From the NCBI RefSeq assembly GCF_016920785.2, contig NW_024609837.1, forward strand, positions 26,165,533 to 26,229,532: 64,000 nucleotides of DNA. Reading direction: 5' to 3'. The first letter of the stretch is position 1. Each line of letters opens with the position of its first letter. Source of the stretch: Ixodes scapularis. Lineage: Eukaryota; Arthropoda; Arachnida; Ixodida; Ixodidae. A model generated the notes under the pieces. That model did not search any database, was not told the origin of the DNA, and saw only the letters and a program-made list of their open reading frames with translations. Made by a program: the position numbers and the translations under genes. Positions 45,391-56,131 of this stretch are shown here, in pieces.

Positions 45391-45572
45391 CTATAGTCGG
45401 TAACAACCTGACAGGTCAAGAACGAAGTGAAAGCTCCTCCCACCGCTTTCCACTTCAGCGGAGCCAATTACGGTGGATGGGAGGTTGCCTCCTCTCCGGC
45501 GTTCGCTCTACTAAAGTGGAAAGAGATGGGAGAAGCTTCCACTTCGTTCTTGACCTGTCACCGACAATAGTT
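45391..45572. mobile_element. MITE with ~70-bp terminal inverted repeats
   Basis: The left arm CTATAGTCGGTAACAACCTG, then ACAGGTCAAGAACGAAGTG, is mirrored by CACTTCGTTCTTGACCTGTC, then ACCGACAATAG, at the right. The arms continue through AGCTCCTCCCACC and GGGAGAAGCTT and through the CTTTCCACTT/AAGTGGAAAG words. It is non-coding. A truncated relative is at 50550-50670. Confidence 0.85.
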
Positions 45573-45639
45573 CTCTATACTTCACCTGGCTGTTTTCTTG
45601 TCTGAAGCACGTTGACGTCCTAAAACGCTTCAAACAAAT

Positions 45640-45830
45640 TCTGGCAAGTTTAAAATCTGGCATGGCCAAGCGTCGGCACATATTGAAAAACAACGCAAAA
45701 AAAAGACGGGACACAATGTAGAAGACGGACACAGGACATACGCCGAGTGACAACCGAATGTTTACTGGAACTTCCTGTTTTTCGCTATGTCGTTCAATCA
45801 ACCAGCCCAGCAAGGTATACGACATATTTC
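45640..45830 (-). repeat. Variant of the TTGRGCTAGTTGGT family (minus)
   Basis: On the minus strand CTGGGCTGGTTGATTGAACG (near 45795-45813) resembles the motif of the hairpin family, followed by sequence rich in GACGGGACAC and GGACAC words. No hairpin is clear in this copy, so the assignment is tentative. Confidence 0.4.
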
Positions 45831-45867
45831 AGTCCCCACGGTAACTACACGTAGTTACATGCAACTA

Positions 45868-46090
45868 ATAATGCTTGGAGTTGGGCTAGTTGGTTTGACA
45901 TTGATGGTATGCTGCGCTGCGTAGTTACGCGGAAAAAAAACACTGGAGAAATGAAGTTAAAGCAGAAGGACAGACAAAACATGCATGAATTGGCGCCAAT
46001 TCATGCATGTTTTGTCTGTCCTTCTGCTTTAACTTCATTTCTCTAGTGTTTTTTTTTTTCGCGTAACTACGCAGCGCAGCATACCATCAA
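45868..46090 (+). repeat. TTGRGCTAGTTGGT-type repeat, copy 3, with a 190-bp near-perfect palindrome
   Basis: TTGGGCTAGTTGGT at 45881-45894 is followed at 45901-46090 by a palindrome centred on GGCGCC (45992-45997). The arms are about 94 bp with one substitution (CACTGGAG against CACTAGAG) plus a length difference in an A/T run. The unit is bracketed by TTACATGCAACTA (45855-45867) and TTACATGTAACTA (46091-46103), a possible 13-bp target duplication. The local sequence is itself rich in TAACTACA words, so this could be chance. Such a palindrome would extrude as a cruciform or give a perfect RNA hairpin. Confidence 0.9.
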
Positions 46091-46441
46091 TTACATGTAA
46101 CTACATTTAATTACAAAGTTACATTTAGTTATGTTTGGCTGGACCAGGACATAAACTCTGTTAGCCCGATACAAAAAAGCAGCCAAAAGACCCAATCCCC
46201 TCAATGACACACATAATTTAAAGCCAGATAGAACAAGCTACCGCCTGGTACATAGGGCGCAAGCCAATACCATATATCCATTCATCTATAGTCAACACCT
46301 GTATCTAAAAATCAAACCACGACGATTTTTTTTTTCGTATTATAAAGCGAAATTTGCGTGCGAACCCAGCAGATCAGCAATCGAGAACGTACGATACACC
46401 TTGAAATGACCACGTTTTCTCGGATGCGTGGAAGTTTCGTA

Positions 46442-46600
46442 GAATTGTAGCACCGTTGAAAATTGGGCGAGTTGGTTATGCATAGTTACGAAGAGGGAAA
46501 CAGCGACAGATGAAAGAGCCCAGTGTAGAAAAAATGAATTGCAGCACCGTTGAAAATTGGGCGAGTTGTTTATGCATAGTTACGAAGAGGGAAACAGCGT
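46442..46600 (+). repeat. Tandem duplication (94-bp period) of a motif-family copy
   Basis: Unit 1 (46442-46535) and the start of unit 2 (46536-46600) share GCACCGTTGAAAATTGGGCG, then AGTTGKTTATGCATAGTTAC, then GAAGAGGGAAACAGCG, with about two substitutions. TTGGGCGAGTTGGT resembles the hairpin-family motif. The second unit runs into a different sequence. Confidence 0.85.
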
Positions 46601-46609
46601 TCGGTCTGT

Positions 46610-47002
46610 GTGTTCCTCGTTTATAATGCAATTAAATGCAAAGGTGCAAGCGAGCTGGACAAGAATGACGAAAATAATCCCTGGAGAAGGGGTTTTCTTT
46701 GTCCTGCGTACTTTTGGCGCTGTTTCTCTCTTCGTTTCGTAGAATGTTCTGAAACTGTAGACCTATTATATGTGGCATGCGTATCGTTTCTATTCAACTA
46801 CGAGCCTTCCATTGGTGACGATGTTCAGGTTGTTTCCAACAGCTCCATGCCGACCCAACCGAACGCCGACGCCGAGTCTGGTTATGTCAGCCGAGTGCTG
46901 TGTCAGAAGCACAAACAAATAACTTATGCTGTTGTTGTCACCATAGGTGTAGTTCTCAACTTAGTCGCTAGGTGCGCGACGGCTGAATATCCTCCACACT
47001 AG
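46610..47002 (+). other. Open frame with possible membrane-anchored exon (unassigned)
   Basis: The frame is open for 131 codons. Its last part reads MPTQPNADAESGYVSRVLCQ, then KHKQITYAVVVTIGVVLNLV. This is a polar head, a basic patch and a hydrophobic segment, the layout of a type II membrane protein N-terminus. TTGTTTCCAACAG just before the internal ATG could be a splice acceptor, and CTAG|GTGCGC a poor donor. I recognise no family, and it may be chance. Confidence 0.25.
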
Positions 47003-47051
47003 GCTTATAAAATCAATATCCCTATCCCACAAAATTGCTAGTAAATGAACC

Positions 47052-47114
47052 TGGATGTATGAATGAATGGGCTGAACCCTTTGAATCGGGCGGCGACTTG
47101 CGCCACCTAGCCAC
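47052..47114 (-). repeat. Retroposon 3' tail (CTAGGTGGCG family), copy 1
   Basis: On the minus strand GCTAGGTGGCGCAAGTCGCC is followed by GCCCGATTCAAAGGGTTCAG, then CCCATTCATTCATACATCC. The same tail is at 50421, 56337 (minus) and 59077. A short conserved 3' segment ending in ATTC/ATCC repeats is typical of the 3' end of a LINE or of a SINE that uses it. Confidence 0.8.
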
Positions 47115-47373
47115 TGTTTTTTTTTATATTACATTTATTTATTTAATTTTTCTTAATTAACCTTCCACCTTTCTTCAGTAACGAGCGCCATCTGCGGAGA
47201 GTCGTCTTCAAACTACACATAAAGGGCAGCCCAACTTGCCTCCACCCGTTCGATTACATTGTCATCGTGGCGTTGTATTGATCTTCGTTGCCTTTCATGA
47301 CCCGCACTGTCGTATACTCAAACAAGAATCGCCAATAAAGACAAAACGAGACCAAAGATAGGTAGTGAATATG
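47115..47373. other. Short intergenic stretch, nothing recognised
   Basis: T/A runs and unassigned sequence, with no gene recognised. Confidence 0.4.
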
Positions 47374-47478
47374 TTGGTCGTTTGGAACTTTTTCCTCCGT
47401 TTATGGCGACAGTGGGAAACAAGGCCAGGGGTGGAGGTGTACGCATGCGCGGAAGCTTGCTGGAAAAAGGTCCATTGT
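47374..47478 (+). repeat. Dispersed repeat, relative of 19160-19262
   Basis: GTGTACGCATGCGCGGAAGC followed by TTGCTGGAAAAAGGTCCATTG matches the earlier copy with a few changes. It is non-coding, and the family is unknown. Confidence 0.6.
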
Positions 47479-50420
47479 AGGGAAGCAAGTTAGCCGTTTG
47501 ATCAGCTTTTCTTTTTTTTTTTTACTTCAAATTTAGTGACATTATTTGGCAAGTTCTTATAACCGGAGTTGATGAAGAAAACAAATCATAAACACTGTGA
47601 AGACAGCATACGATGTCTGAGAGAAAGAACTTTTCCTATAGCGAAAATTGCGAGAAAGAGAGAAGATAAATACAAAGCAAGAAACGTGATAGGTGGAACA
47701 AACAAACAAACAAAAAGAGGGGGGAGGGGGGAAGGCTTTAACGCAAGGAAATATTCATCGATTTTGGATGCCGTTTTTTGCAGGAACCAGAAATCGCCTC
47801 TTCGAGTGCTTCTGTTCGACCAACAAACTAACCGCCAAACTCTGCTGGCGAAATGAAAAGACGAGAAAAAAAGAAAAAAAAAAATATAAAGAAAGTTGGC
47901 TCCGCATCGAGTTCGAGTGAATAAGATTGTAAGTTGCTGGCTGTCGTGGAATGGATCGTCTCGGCTCGAAAACGTGCATCTCTGCTCTCTCTTGTTCGCT
48001 GACTCCTATCTGAATGTTTGAAAATTTTTAAATCTGCTTGTCACATTTGTTTTGCCCGTTTCTTTTTTTTTTTTTTATGTAGACTTTGGCGTGGCTTGAT
48101 GCTTGTGGCCATGGGTCAAAAGCGTCATTTTTTTTTTCTTGTTTAGGATAGAAGTGAGTGGTGTTAAGGTCTACATTAGAACTTGATATTAAATTCACAT
48201 TTTTGTATTTGTTTTCTGTACTCTGGAAACTCCCTCTCTAGCGTAAGTTAAGAAAAAATATTTTGGTTCGTAGGCTTAACGCAATGTATAATATTTTCCG
48301 ATGTGAAAATATTTTTTATATATTAATAAGCTTCGAAACATATAATTGTATTAATAACACTGTTTGAAAGTGAATCGGAGCAACGTACTATAATTTATAT
48401 GTGACTACCATCCTTTGCCAAACATAAGTCGTTTCGTGAACGAAAAGTTGACCTTATATAATTTTTTATTGGTGAGCAGAATACTCGGCTTGTACTTTTA
48501 ATACCCCCTTTAATACGCGTAAATTGTTGCGAACAATTTGTTAACGAGTGCAAAACTTTGAAGCTATATATCTAAAAGACGTCGCGTATTAATTCAGAAA
48601 TGATCCGCGGCCTTCTCTTTTCACCTGTCGTTTTAAAATACGAATTATAATGCCGAGAGCTTTCTTGTAATTCCTATGCCATTCCATAACATTTTGTCAC
48701 AGTTTCGTTTAATGCCGTTTCTTTCTCGTGACACTTATGTGCTCTGTACACACATTCAACACTCTCACGTCACGACGCGATGCTCGCATTTCGAGCGCAC
48801 TTCCGGTTTGGAGTGTTGGCGAAAGCCGGCATTCGGGGCGGGCATTCCTGCACTGTATTTGGAAGGAACCTTCCTTCTCGTCAAAACGCCGCGACTGGGA
48901 CTGTACCAAAAGAGCCGGGAAAGGTGTGAAACTCAGTTCTCACGTGTTTTCTGCCTCCCTGGTTCGTCCGAGAACCTGGACAGGTGCCGTGACAGACTAA
49001 AACCAGACTCCGTCGGACCACGATTCATTGCTTGTGCGGGAAGCACTTTGGGTTAAATTCACGAAGACTTGTGGTCGTCAGATTTTTTTTTCTATCTGTT
49101 TTGTCCCAACATAAACGCGGGAAAACCGTCAAGTTGTCCGGACCACCTGCGGACCGCGTTCAGTTCGTCTTCATGTTCAAACGGCCGTCTGATCGTTCAA
49201 ACAGCAACTCACACAGTTGAGTTCGAGTGTGACCGCAACCACTTGCGTCTCGTTAATTAAGACTGCTTGCGTCGAGTTGTTGCCATGGCGACCTTTACGG
49301 TGAGCCAATGGGGAGACGCTGCGCTGTACGACGCAATTGACGCAGCGTAACGCGACATCGTGTGAACGAGCCTTTAGCAACGTGTGCGACCCAAAGCGTC
49401 ACTGTAGGTCGAGGTTCGCGATATATATACGCCAAACCATATAGCTTCCTATGATAATACCTGCTCAATCGTCGGTTCACGGCGGTGAGGCAAACCCTGT
49501 TCGTGACGTCACAAAAGGAAACCACGAGAGGGCGCCACCGAACCATCTCGGCACTCTCCTCCAGTAAACAAATAACGCGCGCAGGTAAGAGGAAGCTCTC
49601 GGGAAACCTTAAAAAAGTGAGAAGACAACATGTAGTGCCTGACACACGTACCTCAGCGTTCTCAGTTCGACTGAAGAAGAACAGGATATGAGAACGCTCT
49701 GGGATATCAGAATGCCGAACTCTGCTTGGAGCGATCATAGTGGGTGAACGCTAGGCCCTAGCCTCCTACGTCTCGACTCACTCTTCGAGTACGCTCGAAC
49801 AGCGAACACCGGCGTCCGGCGCTTAGCGTTCGCGTTCGAACACGTTCAAACGGTGAGTACAGAGGCAAAGGCAGCTGACTTTGCGTCTATGTCCACTAAT
49901 TATTCCAAACAGAGGTCGGCGTTCTGGCGTCCCTATGCGCTCTCTTGTTTTCCCTTTTCAGCGCGTGTTGGTTTCGCCGTAATTAAGTCCAACGTATCAT
50001 TGTCTCCTGTTGTGGGCGTGACAAAAGCTGTAACGACGCTTTGTTCTAAGCGCGTTCGGGTGCGCTTAAATATTTTATGAAATTAGGGAGTAAACGTTCG
50101 CGCAAATTATTAAGCAGCCCAGGGTAGAGATTTCTGTGGCTTCTCTGCGGAACGAGCGATGACCTGCTTTCGCTGACTTGGACCTAATTAGTTGCTCTGA
50201 ATCGAACGACGCGATGACAGGGACGCTCGTGTTCGCTTGTATACCTTTTTTACCCGGGGAACGTTTATCGCCAACCGCCAGGATCGCCACATCCGACAGC
50301 ACGACGACAATCCGGGTTCTTTTGTTGCCACTTCCGGACCGCTTTCTGATGTATGGGTGGGAGAAAATTGGCTTAGAAGGGCCGGAAGGAATCTAATGCT
50401 TGTTTTTGTATACTTAGCTG
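47479..50420. other. No confidently recognised gene
   Basis: (AAAC)n at about 47699-47716 and very AT-rich DNA at 48000-48650. The part 48680-49740 is GC-balanced with several overlapping frames but no known domain. A TGTGAACGAGCCTTTAGCAAC terminus near 49352-49372 resembles the end of the AGGCTGG-TCACAC foldback family and may be another decayed copy. Confidence 0.4.
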
Positions 50421-50487
50421 CTAGGTGGCGCAAGCTATCGTCCGTTACAAAGGGTATAGCATTAAAATCCATCCATCCATCCATTGG
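50421..50487 (+). repeat. Retroposon 3' tail (CTAGGTGGCG family), copy 2
   Basis: CTAGGTGGCGCAAGCTATCG continues through TTACAAAGGGTATAGC and ends in an (ATCC)4 array. This shows the orientation of the family: the array is at the 3' end. Confidence 0.82.
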
Positions 50488-50549
50488 ACACGAGGCGCGT
50501 GATTCGATCCGAGTCATCGCCGAATGCTGACGTAGCGATCGTGTTTAAT

Positions 50550-50670
50550 ACGAGCTCAACTGAGTTGGAGAGAAGGCGACCTTTTGTCCGGAGTTTGCTG
50601 CGCTGAATTGGAAAGAGGTGGGAGAAGTTTTCACTTTACTGTTAGTTAACCTGGCACCGACTGTAGTTGG
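50550..50670 (+). mobile_element. Truncated relative of the 45391 MITE
   Basis: GGAAAGAGGTGGGAGAAG and GGCACCGACTGTAGTT match the right half of 45391-45572, and weaker similarity covers its middle. The left terminal repeat is missing. Confidence 0.65.
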
Positions 50671-52366
50671 TGCGTACTTTAGAAAAACGTCTGCTCAAAC
50701 TACAAGGGAAAAATAAACAACAAGAAAACGGCACTTGCTGAATGGTAGCGTCGTTGAGGTCCAAAGTCATTCTGAGCTTCGTACTGTGCATGCCAGTTTA
50801 AACGAATTCAAGGTAATTTGATATCGATACTTCTTAAATCACATGACATCGATACTTCTTTGATCACATTACGAAATAATGTGTAGTGAGGATGTAACGT
50901 ATCCGTAGAATATTTGAGATGTAAAAACTGATTCAAGAGTCTCTAAAGCTTTGAGTATATAGCGCCTCAAAAAGCTTCACACATCCGCTACTAACCGAAA
51001 AAAAAAATTGACAGTGTCTCATCTACTGCATTTTCATTTGGCACCCCGGTCAACCCTATCTCGTCGCAAACTAAATTATAGAAACGTGAGATATATTCTC
51101 TTTCGTTGTACAGTTAATGTATGCAAACATTTGTGACGGATTTGATATGCAGCCTACCCAAAAACAATGGTGTTTTTTTGTTCCTTTTTTAAGTGGAGAG
51201 AGGTTTTTGTTTATAATTTATTGCGCTCTAGTGCACTATACAGTATCCATCCCTCAACCTACAAACGCCGGCCACCATAGCCTTCAACTTTGAAGACGCA
51301 CTTCTCTACCGACGTGCCCCATGGCAGCCGTCTGCTTCGAGGTTATGCACTCATATTCTCAAAATATAAGCTATCGGAGGTTGCAATAATAGTATAAAAA
51401 AGGCACCAAAATATATCTGAGAAAACCCGTGGCAAGTTTCCCCGGAACTAAGACCCCTTTATACGGGAAGGTAGTGACAACCCTTAATCATGCCACCGGC
51501 CCGTAGAAACCTCGGCAGTATGTTGAATCGAAAAGAAAAGTGACATACAAGACAAAGAACGAGGAAAAATACGAAAAGCAAGAAAAAAAAAAGGCATAGC
51601 GAAAAGTCCTTTTTTTTTTTTTTTTTTTTTTTGACTTTATCCCTCTTTACCCTATTTTTCGACACGCTCGCCACGTACAGCGTTCGCGTAAAACATCGGG
51701 TAGTATCTGCTTCGCCGTAGAGAGAAGCTTTATCAGAAACGCCTCTGTTCTGGGAACCTTCCCAACCTGGCATCCGTGCTGACATAAAATTTAAAAAAAA
51801 GAGCAAAGAAAAAAAAAAAAAAACGTAGACGAATGGTGTTAAAGCAATACGGAGCAAAAAACAGCAGAAAAATGGCGGCGCACCGACACAGGCGCTTCGG
51901 TCGTCTGCTATACTCTGTTCTGGTTGGACGAGCAAGGATAAGCAGGAGAGCGTGAAGGATTTATCTTGCCACGGTGCAACATGCACGGTTAACCCTACTA
52001 TCTCTAGGGGGCGGGAAGGAGAGACATGGGGCGCCTCTGGCGGCGGATGTTTGCGACCGGTTGGCTCACGTCCCAGACTAGTCGGGCGTCGACGAGGGAA
52101 CGATGCGACACCGAAATCGATACGCTACCAATCGATCCAATTGGGCCGACGGAGGAGGAAAGGGAAAAGCGATGAAAACAGAAGGCCGCCAGAAGAAAGT
52201 GAAGAGAGATCTGAACATGGCATCTCATTTTTGTTTCGCTCGGGAAGAAATCGCCAAAACGTATACCTTTTGCAAAACAAAGCAAAAAATAAAATCTTGC
52301 TACGCTTTTGGATGTTGGTGACGACCTATGAACTACGTGAGTACGAGTGAATTTACGCAGCGCCCC
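50671..52366. other. No recognised gene; long T-run
   Basis: Poly-T of 23 at 51610-51632 and A-rich runs near 51590 and 51808-51822. The minus frame 51986-51459 is mostly low-complexity Phe/Lys. The frame at 51952-52350 is unassigned. Confidence 0.45.
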
Positions 52367-52588
52367 CTATGCGGTGGGCAAGTTCGTCTGCTTCTTTTCG
52401 CAGGGGCTGCGGTGACGTCAGGACGACGCGATTGGCTCCGATCGGAAGGATAGTGGGTAGACCTCGAAGCAAGCTGCCTCGAGTTCTGCCCACTCAGTCT
52501 TCAATCACAGCCAATCAGGGGTCGGCATCGTTCTGACGTCACCGCAGCCCCTGCAAAAAGAAGCAGACGAAACTTGCACTCCGCATAG
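52367..52588. mobile_element. CRE/CCAAT-bearing MITE, copy 2 (well preserved)
   Basis: The arms are roughly 70 bp: CTATGCGG...AAGTTCGTCTGCTTCTTTT, then GCAGGGGCTGCGGTGACGTC, mirrored by GACGTCACCGCAGCCCCTGC, AAAAAGAAGCAGACGAAAC and CCGCATAG. Each arm carries one TGACGTCA (full CRE) and, further in, an ATTGG or CCAAT box (GCGATTGGCT and AGCCAATCAG). It is non-coding, with a relative at 26719-26935. Confidence 0.92.
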
Positions 52589-53029
52589 CTTGCGCCCAAC
52601 GTCGCCGTCAGCTCATTTTGCAGCGTCTAGCTCGCAACGAGCGCGACGCTGAAACACGCGCCGTCGCCAAGACGGACGCGTCTCTCTGCCGCTTTGCAGC
52701 GTCCCTCGTTCGATCTTCAGCGTCTTTGCCGCTTTAGGCAGGTCAGGGATTTGACTACGTTGCCAGCAGTACGCAATCATGCTAAAAAAAAATTGAAAAT
52801 TTAGTTTGTTACAAGAGCGGACTGCATGATGGGAGAGATAGAGAGAAAGCGTGTGTGTGTATGTCTATAGACTTAAACATATCAAGACACCCAGGCGGGG
52901 AAAAAAAGGGTCAAACATTTTCCAGCCGTTTGTGTATACGCGTGTCCTTCCTGTCGTGTGCGTGTTTGTGCGTTCGCGGGCCGGCTCTATGATATCGGTG
53001 GCACCATAATCCATCTGGCACGGTTTTGA
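52589..53029. other. No recognised gene
   Basis: A CpG-rich stretch with repeated GCAGCGTC/GACGCTG words (52600-52740), possibly part of another inverted-repeat element, then unassigned sequence. Confidence 0.4.
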
Positions 53030-53210
53030 GCCAGTGTTGTGTGGAACGACGTTCCGAGGAACAGCGTTCCTGGAACGCGTTTTTTTTAGGAGGAACGAAG
53101 GAACGCCTTGGTTTATCTTGCATCGGTGGAACAGGAACGAGAGCTCGTTACATTTTTACTGGAACGGAAAAAGGAATGGCGTTCCTTTATTTTTCGTCCA
53201 GGGTGTCATT
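53030..53210. repeat. GGAACG-rich subterminal repeat, hAT-like left end
   Basis: CAGTGTTGTGTGGAACGACG starts with a hAT-like CAGTG terminus. It leads into about ten GGAACG/CGTTCC words in both orientations over 180 bp. A related cluster lies at 54690-54765 (GGGAACGAGTTC, GGAACTCGTTCC). I did not find a matching CAACACTG terminus or 8-bp duplication, so the full element is not defined. Confidence 0.5.
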
Positions 53211-53744
53211 TTTATTTTATTTCTAAGATGAAAATTTTAAAAGCATAAAGACAATATTTTTATGAAGAGCAAGACTTCGTTAACTCCATTATCTTAAGGT
53301 TCATTTTGTGTGGTCCTAGCTTGGTAACAGTCCGGTGCAGGATAGCTAGTGGACATCAACTCATTTTCCAGTGCCCGAGACTGCGGTACAGAGAGCAAAA
53401 CTTTTAGTCGAAGGAAAAGACACAGGAAGAGGGACGTTTCAAACTGAGCTACTTTCTTTGCTTCCACTTCCACCCCCCCCCCCCCCCCTCGCCTCCTCAT
53501 ACACCCAGGAACCTAGACTACAGCCATCACTGAACCTCCACAAAGAGACCTACAGTTGCGACACAAAAACAGGTTACCAGACATCGAACACACCCTTGTA
53601 TCCCGAACATTGGTCATTTGAACGATGCACAAGAATTAACCTTTATTCATTCTTCCCTTGTCACCCTCCTTCAAACTGAAAGACCGATCGAACCTTCACG
53701 AAAAAAGACTGGTAGTTTTCAAGACTGACTTTCCAAAAGCCCTA
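53211..53744. other. No recognised gene; poly-C run
   Basis: Poly-C of about 16 at 53474-53489; unassigned frames only. Confidence 0.4.
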
Positions 53745-54056
53745 CACCCTAAGAAATGCATGCGCGTCTACTTGCCCGCAAAACACTCAAAGGGCCAATC
53801 TCTGCGATCTACGAAATGAGCTCAGCGAATGATGTGGCGGAACATCCATTGAGACCTAAAAACTGAAGTCGGCGCTGTAGCATTCCTGCAATGCAAAGCG
53901 TCATGCTTGCATTGCGTAATGCAAGAGCGCAGACTTAATTTTGAGGTCTAAGCAGATGTTCCGCCTCATAATTCTCTGAGCTCATTTCGTAGATCACAGA
54001 GAGGGCGCTTTGAGTGTTTTGCGGGTAAGTACACGCGCATGCATCTCTATAGAGTG
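53745..54056. mobile_element. TA-flanked MITE with ~140-bp arms (Tc1/mariner-like)
   Basis: It is flanked by TA at 53743-53744 and 54057-54058. The arms pair over about 140 bp: ATGCATGCGCGTCTACTTGC, CCGCAAAACACTCAAAG, GATCTACGAAATGAGCTCAG and GGCGGAACAT all recur in mirror order. The short centre includes CAATGCAA-type words. A TA duplication and long arms fit a Tc1/mariner-type miniature element with no coding sequence. Confidence 0.85.
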
Positions 54057-56131
54057 TACCCCTTCTTCACTTGCTCGTCTTGCTGACGGCAACATGGAGA
54101 AGCAACTGTTTTTGAGTTCGAACAAGGGACTTTGTTCGATCGAAACGCGCGAGGTTGCTGCAAAACGCTCGCGAACTGTGGGGTTATACAGTACAGTTGG
54201 CTCGTCTGAATCGCCCACCACAAGCATGAATATAATTAAAAGTTGAGATTTCTATTAAACACTGCTTCCGCTCGTTTTCTTCTCCTCGTGCCCTTTCATC
54301 ATGGCATTCAAATTCATAGGTTCCCAATTGATGGGACAGATAAAACACAAAAAAACAACTTTCCTCGATTTAAATGGATATCGTAATAAGCAAAATGCAA
54401 ATGTAACGTATAGACGCTTTGCAGCAGCTGTGCATGGGCGCCGCCGTAACCAACCTTCAGTTTTTGTTTCCTTTTATTCCGTTTACTTCCCTTCGCCATT
54501 AACATCGCAGGGCAGGTCATTGTTATTTTAGATTCTGCTGTGTCCTCTCCAGCGTTGGTCTTTCTGGAGACTCGTCAACGCCCGTCTTTGGCGGCTCGGT
54601 ATCACGGTAGAACAAGAGAAGGTCAGCAATGGCGGATGTAGTCTGGCACGTGTGTAAAGCGTCTATATATAACGATACGTCCCATTTTTTTTTTTTTAAT
54701 ACAACGGGAACGAGTTCTTTTTTTCACACATGAAACTTGTACTGGGAACTCGTTCCAACAAGCCTAAAAAACGAAAAACGGTAGTGTGTGTGCGTGTGTG
54801 TGTGCGTGTACGTGTGCGTGTGTTCAGCGCAACAATAGTGCGCGTCGCCGAATGCTCAGTTTCCTTCTAAAATGAAGAGCTAGTGGATTCGATCATATGC
54901 CAAAGTTTTAGGGCTTGCCGTTACCTGCATCGTTAAAAGCTATAAGCGATTATCGGAAATGTTCAACGGGAATACGGGGGCCGACTAAGCCTACGGGGGT
55001 ATTCGCCGGACGCCAAATTTGAGTGCGCTCTTCACTGCGCATGCTCAGATCCAGCTTCTGTGTATAGGCTGCTAAGACCGACAATCTTGATGGTGTGAAA
55101 TGCACGTTGCAAAGGAATTCTGGATTAAGCTCGCTGTCAGCACGCGCTGAATCGCAGAGCGCGCAGCTATGGCTGCCATACACCGAAATGGCGGTCAAGT
55201 GAATGCTACAGCGCAGTTTAAAAAAAAAGAGCCGGGAGTGTCTTAGTTATGCTAATACGTCTTACTTCGTGTTTGGTCCTTTCGACGTCCTCGTCGTCTG
55301 ACGACGAAATGTCCTCACCTGGACTCGACGCGCCCAGCGTGTCCTAGACTCCCAGTGGCTGTAAAACAGATACGAACTCGTACGCTGCAGAAACTAAAAT
55401 CGTCGCGATGATTTCATCGCGTATAATTGGCTAAGCCTTTGATACGACACGCACATAGAGACTCGACGAACTCCGCGGCGTCACGTTTTTTACCCTGCCT
55501 GATTGGCCACACCCAGGACGGATAATGAAAATCGAGATGAATGAAATCGTGATTTAATTGGGCATTGACACCGTGATTTAAGCTGCACCGCTTTGATTAT
55601 GCTGATTCAAATCGAACAATTTTCTCCGAAACAATCCCCAAAATTATTTTCTACTCGTCCGTCTTTCATTTCAAGCTTTCCCTCGGGGGTTTTATATTTG
55701 TATTTAAAAGCAAATAAGTGTTCAGCAAGAAACATATTTATATCAGCCAGTCATTTTTGTTAATACATCTAGTGACAAAAAGTCACCCTTTCCTAATTGA
55801 GGGGATGTTAATCAAATAATCTGATTTAAATCAAATGAAATTGATAAACTTTATTTGAAAAAAAACTACTTTTTTTTAAACCTTTCTTGCGTCGGCTGCG
55901 CTCTGACTAAAGGCGAGATGAAGTATGGGTCCCTACTTGTCTGCTTCTCAATACCGCAGCTCGGTGAAGGTGGGAGCAAAGTGAATGTTCTTTTCAGGGA
56001 ATCGGACGTGATATGTCAAGAATTGGGCCATTCCGGGTGGAAACAACCAACAGATCGACCACTCCGAAATTTTAGGAAGGACTAGACGATGTTTTATCAA
56101 CCCTAATCCTGGCAACACGTTTGCTTTTAAG
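54057..56131. other. No recognised gene; (GT)n run
   Basis: An imperfect (GT)n run at 54783-54822 and the second GGAACG cluster near 54690-54765. Other frames are unassigned. The part 55530-55860 is AT-rich with repeated GATTTAA/ATTTGAA words, perhaps a decayed element. Confidence 0.45.

Noticed and set aside
51459..51986. 175-codon minus-strand frame
   Set aside because: Much of it is poly-Lys/poly-Phe from a 23-T run and neighbouring A-runs; not a plausible protein.
53030..54765. One large hAT element between the two GGAACG clusters
   Set aside because: No mirrored CAACACTG terminus and no 8-bp duplication could be found, and a separate TA-flanked element lies between.
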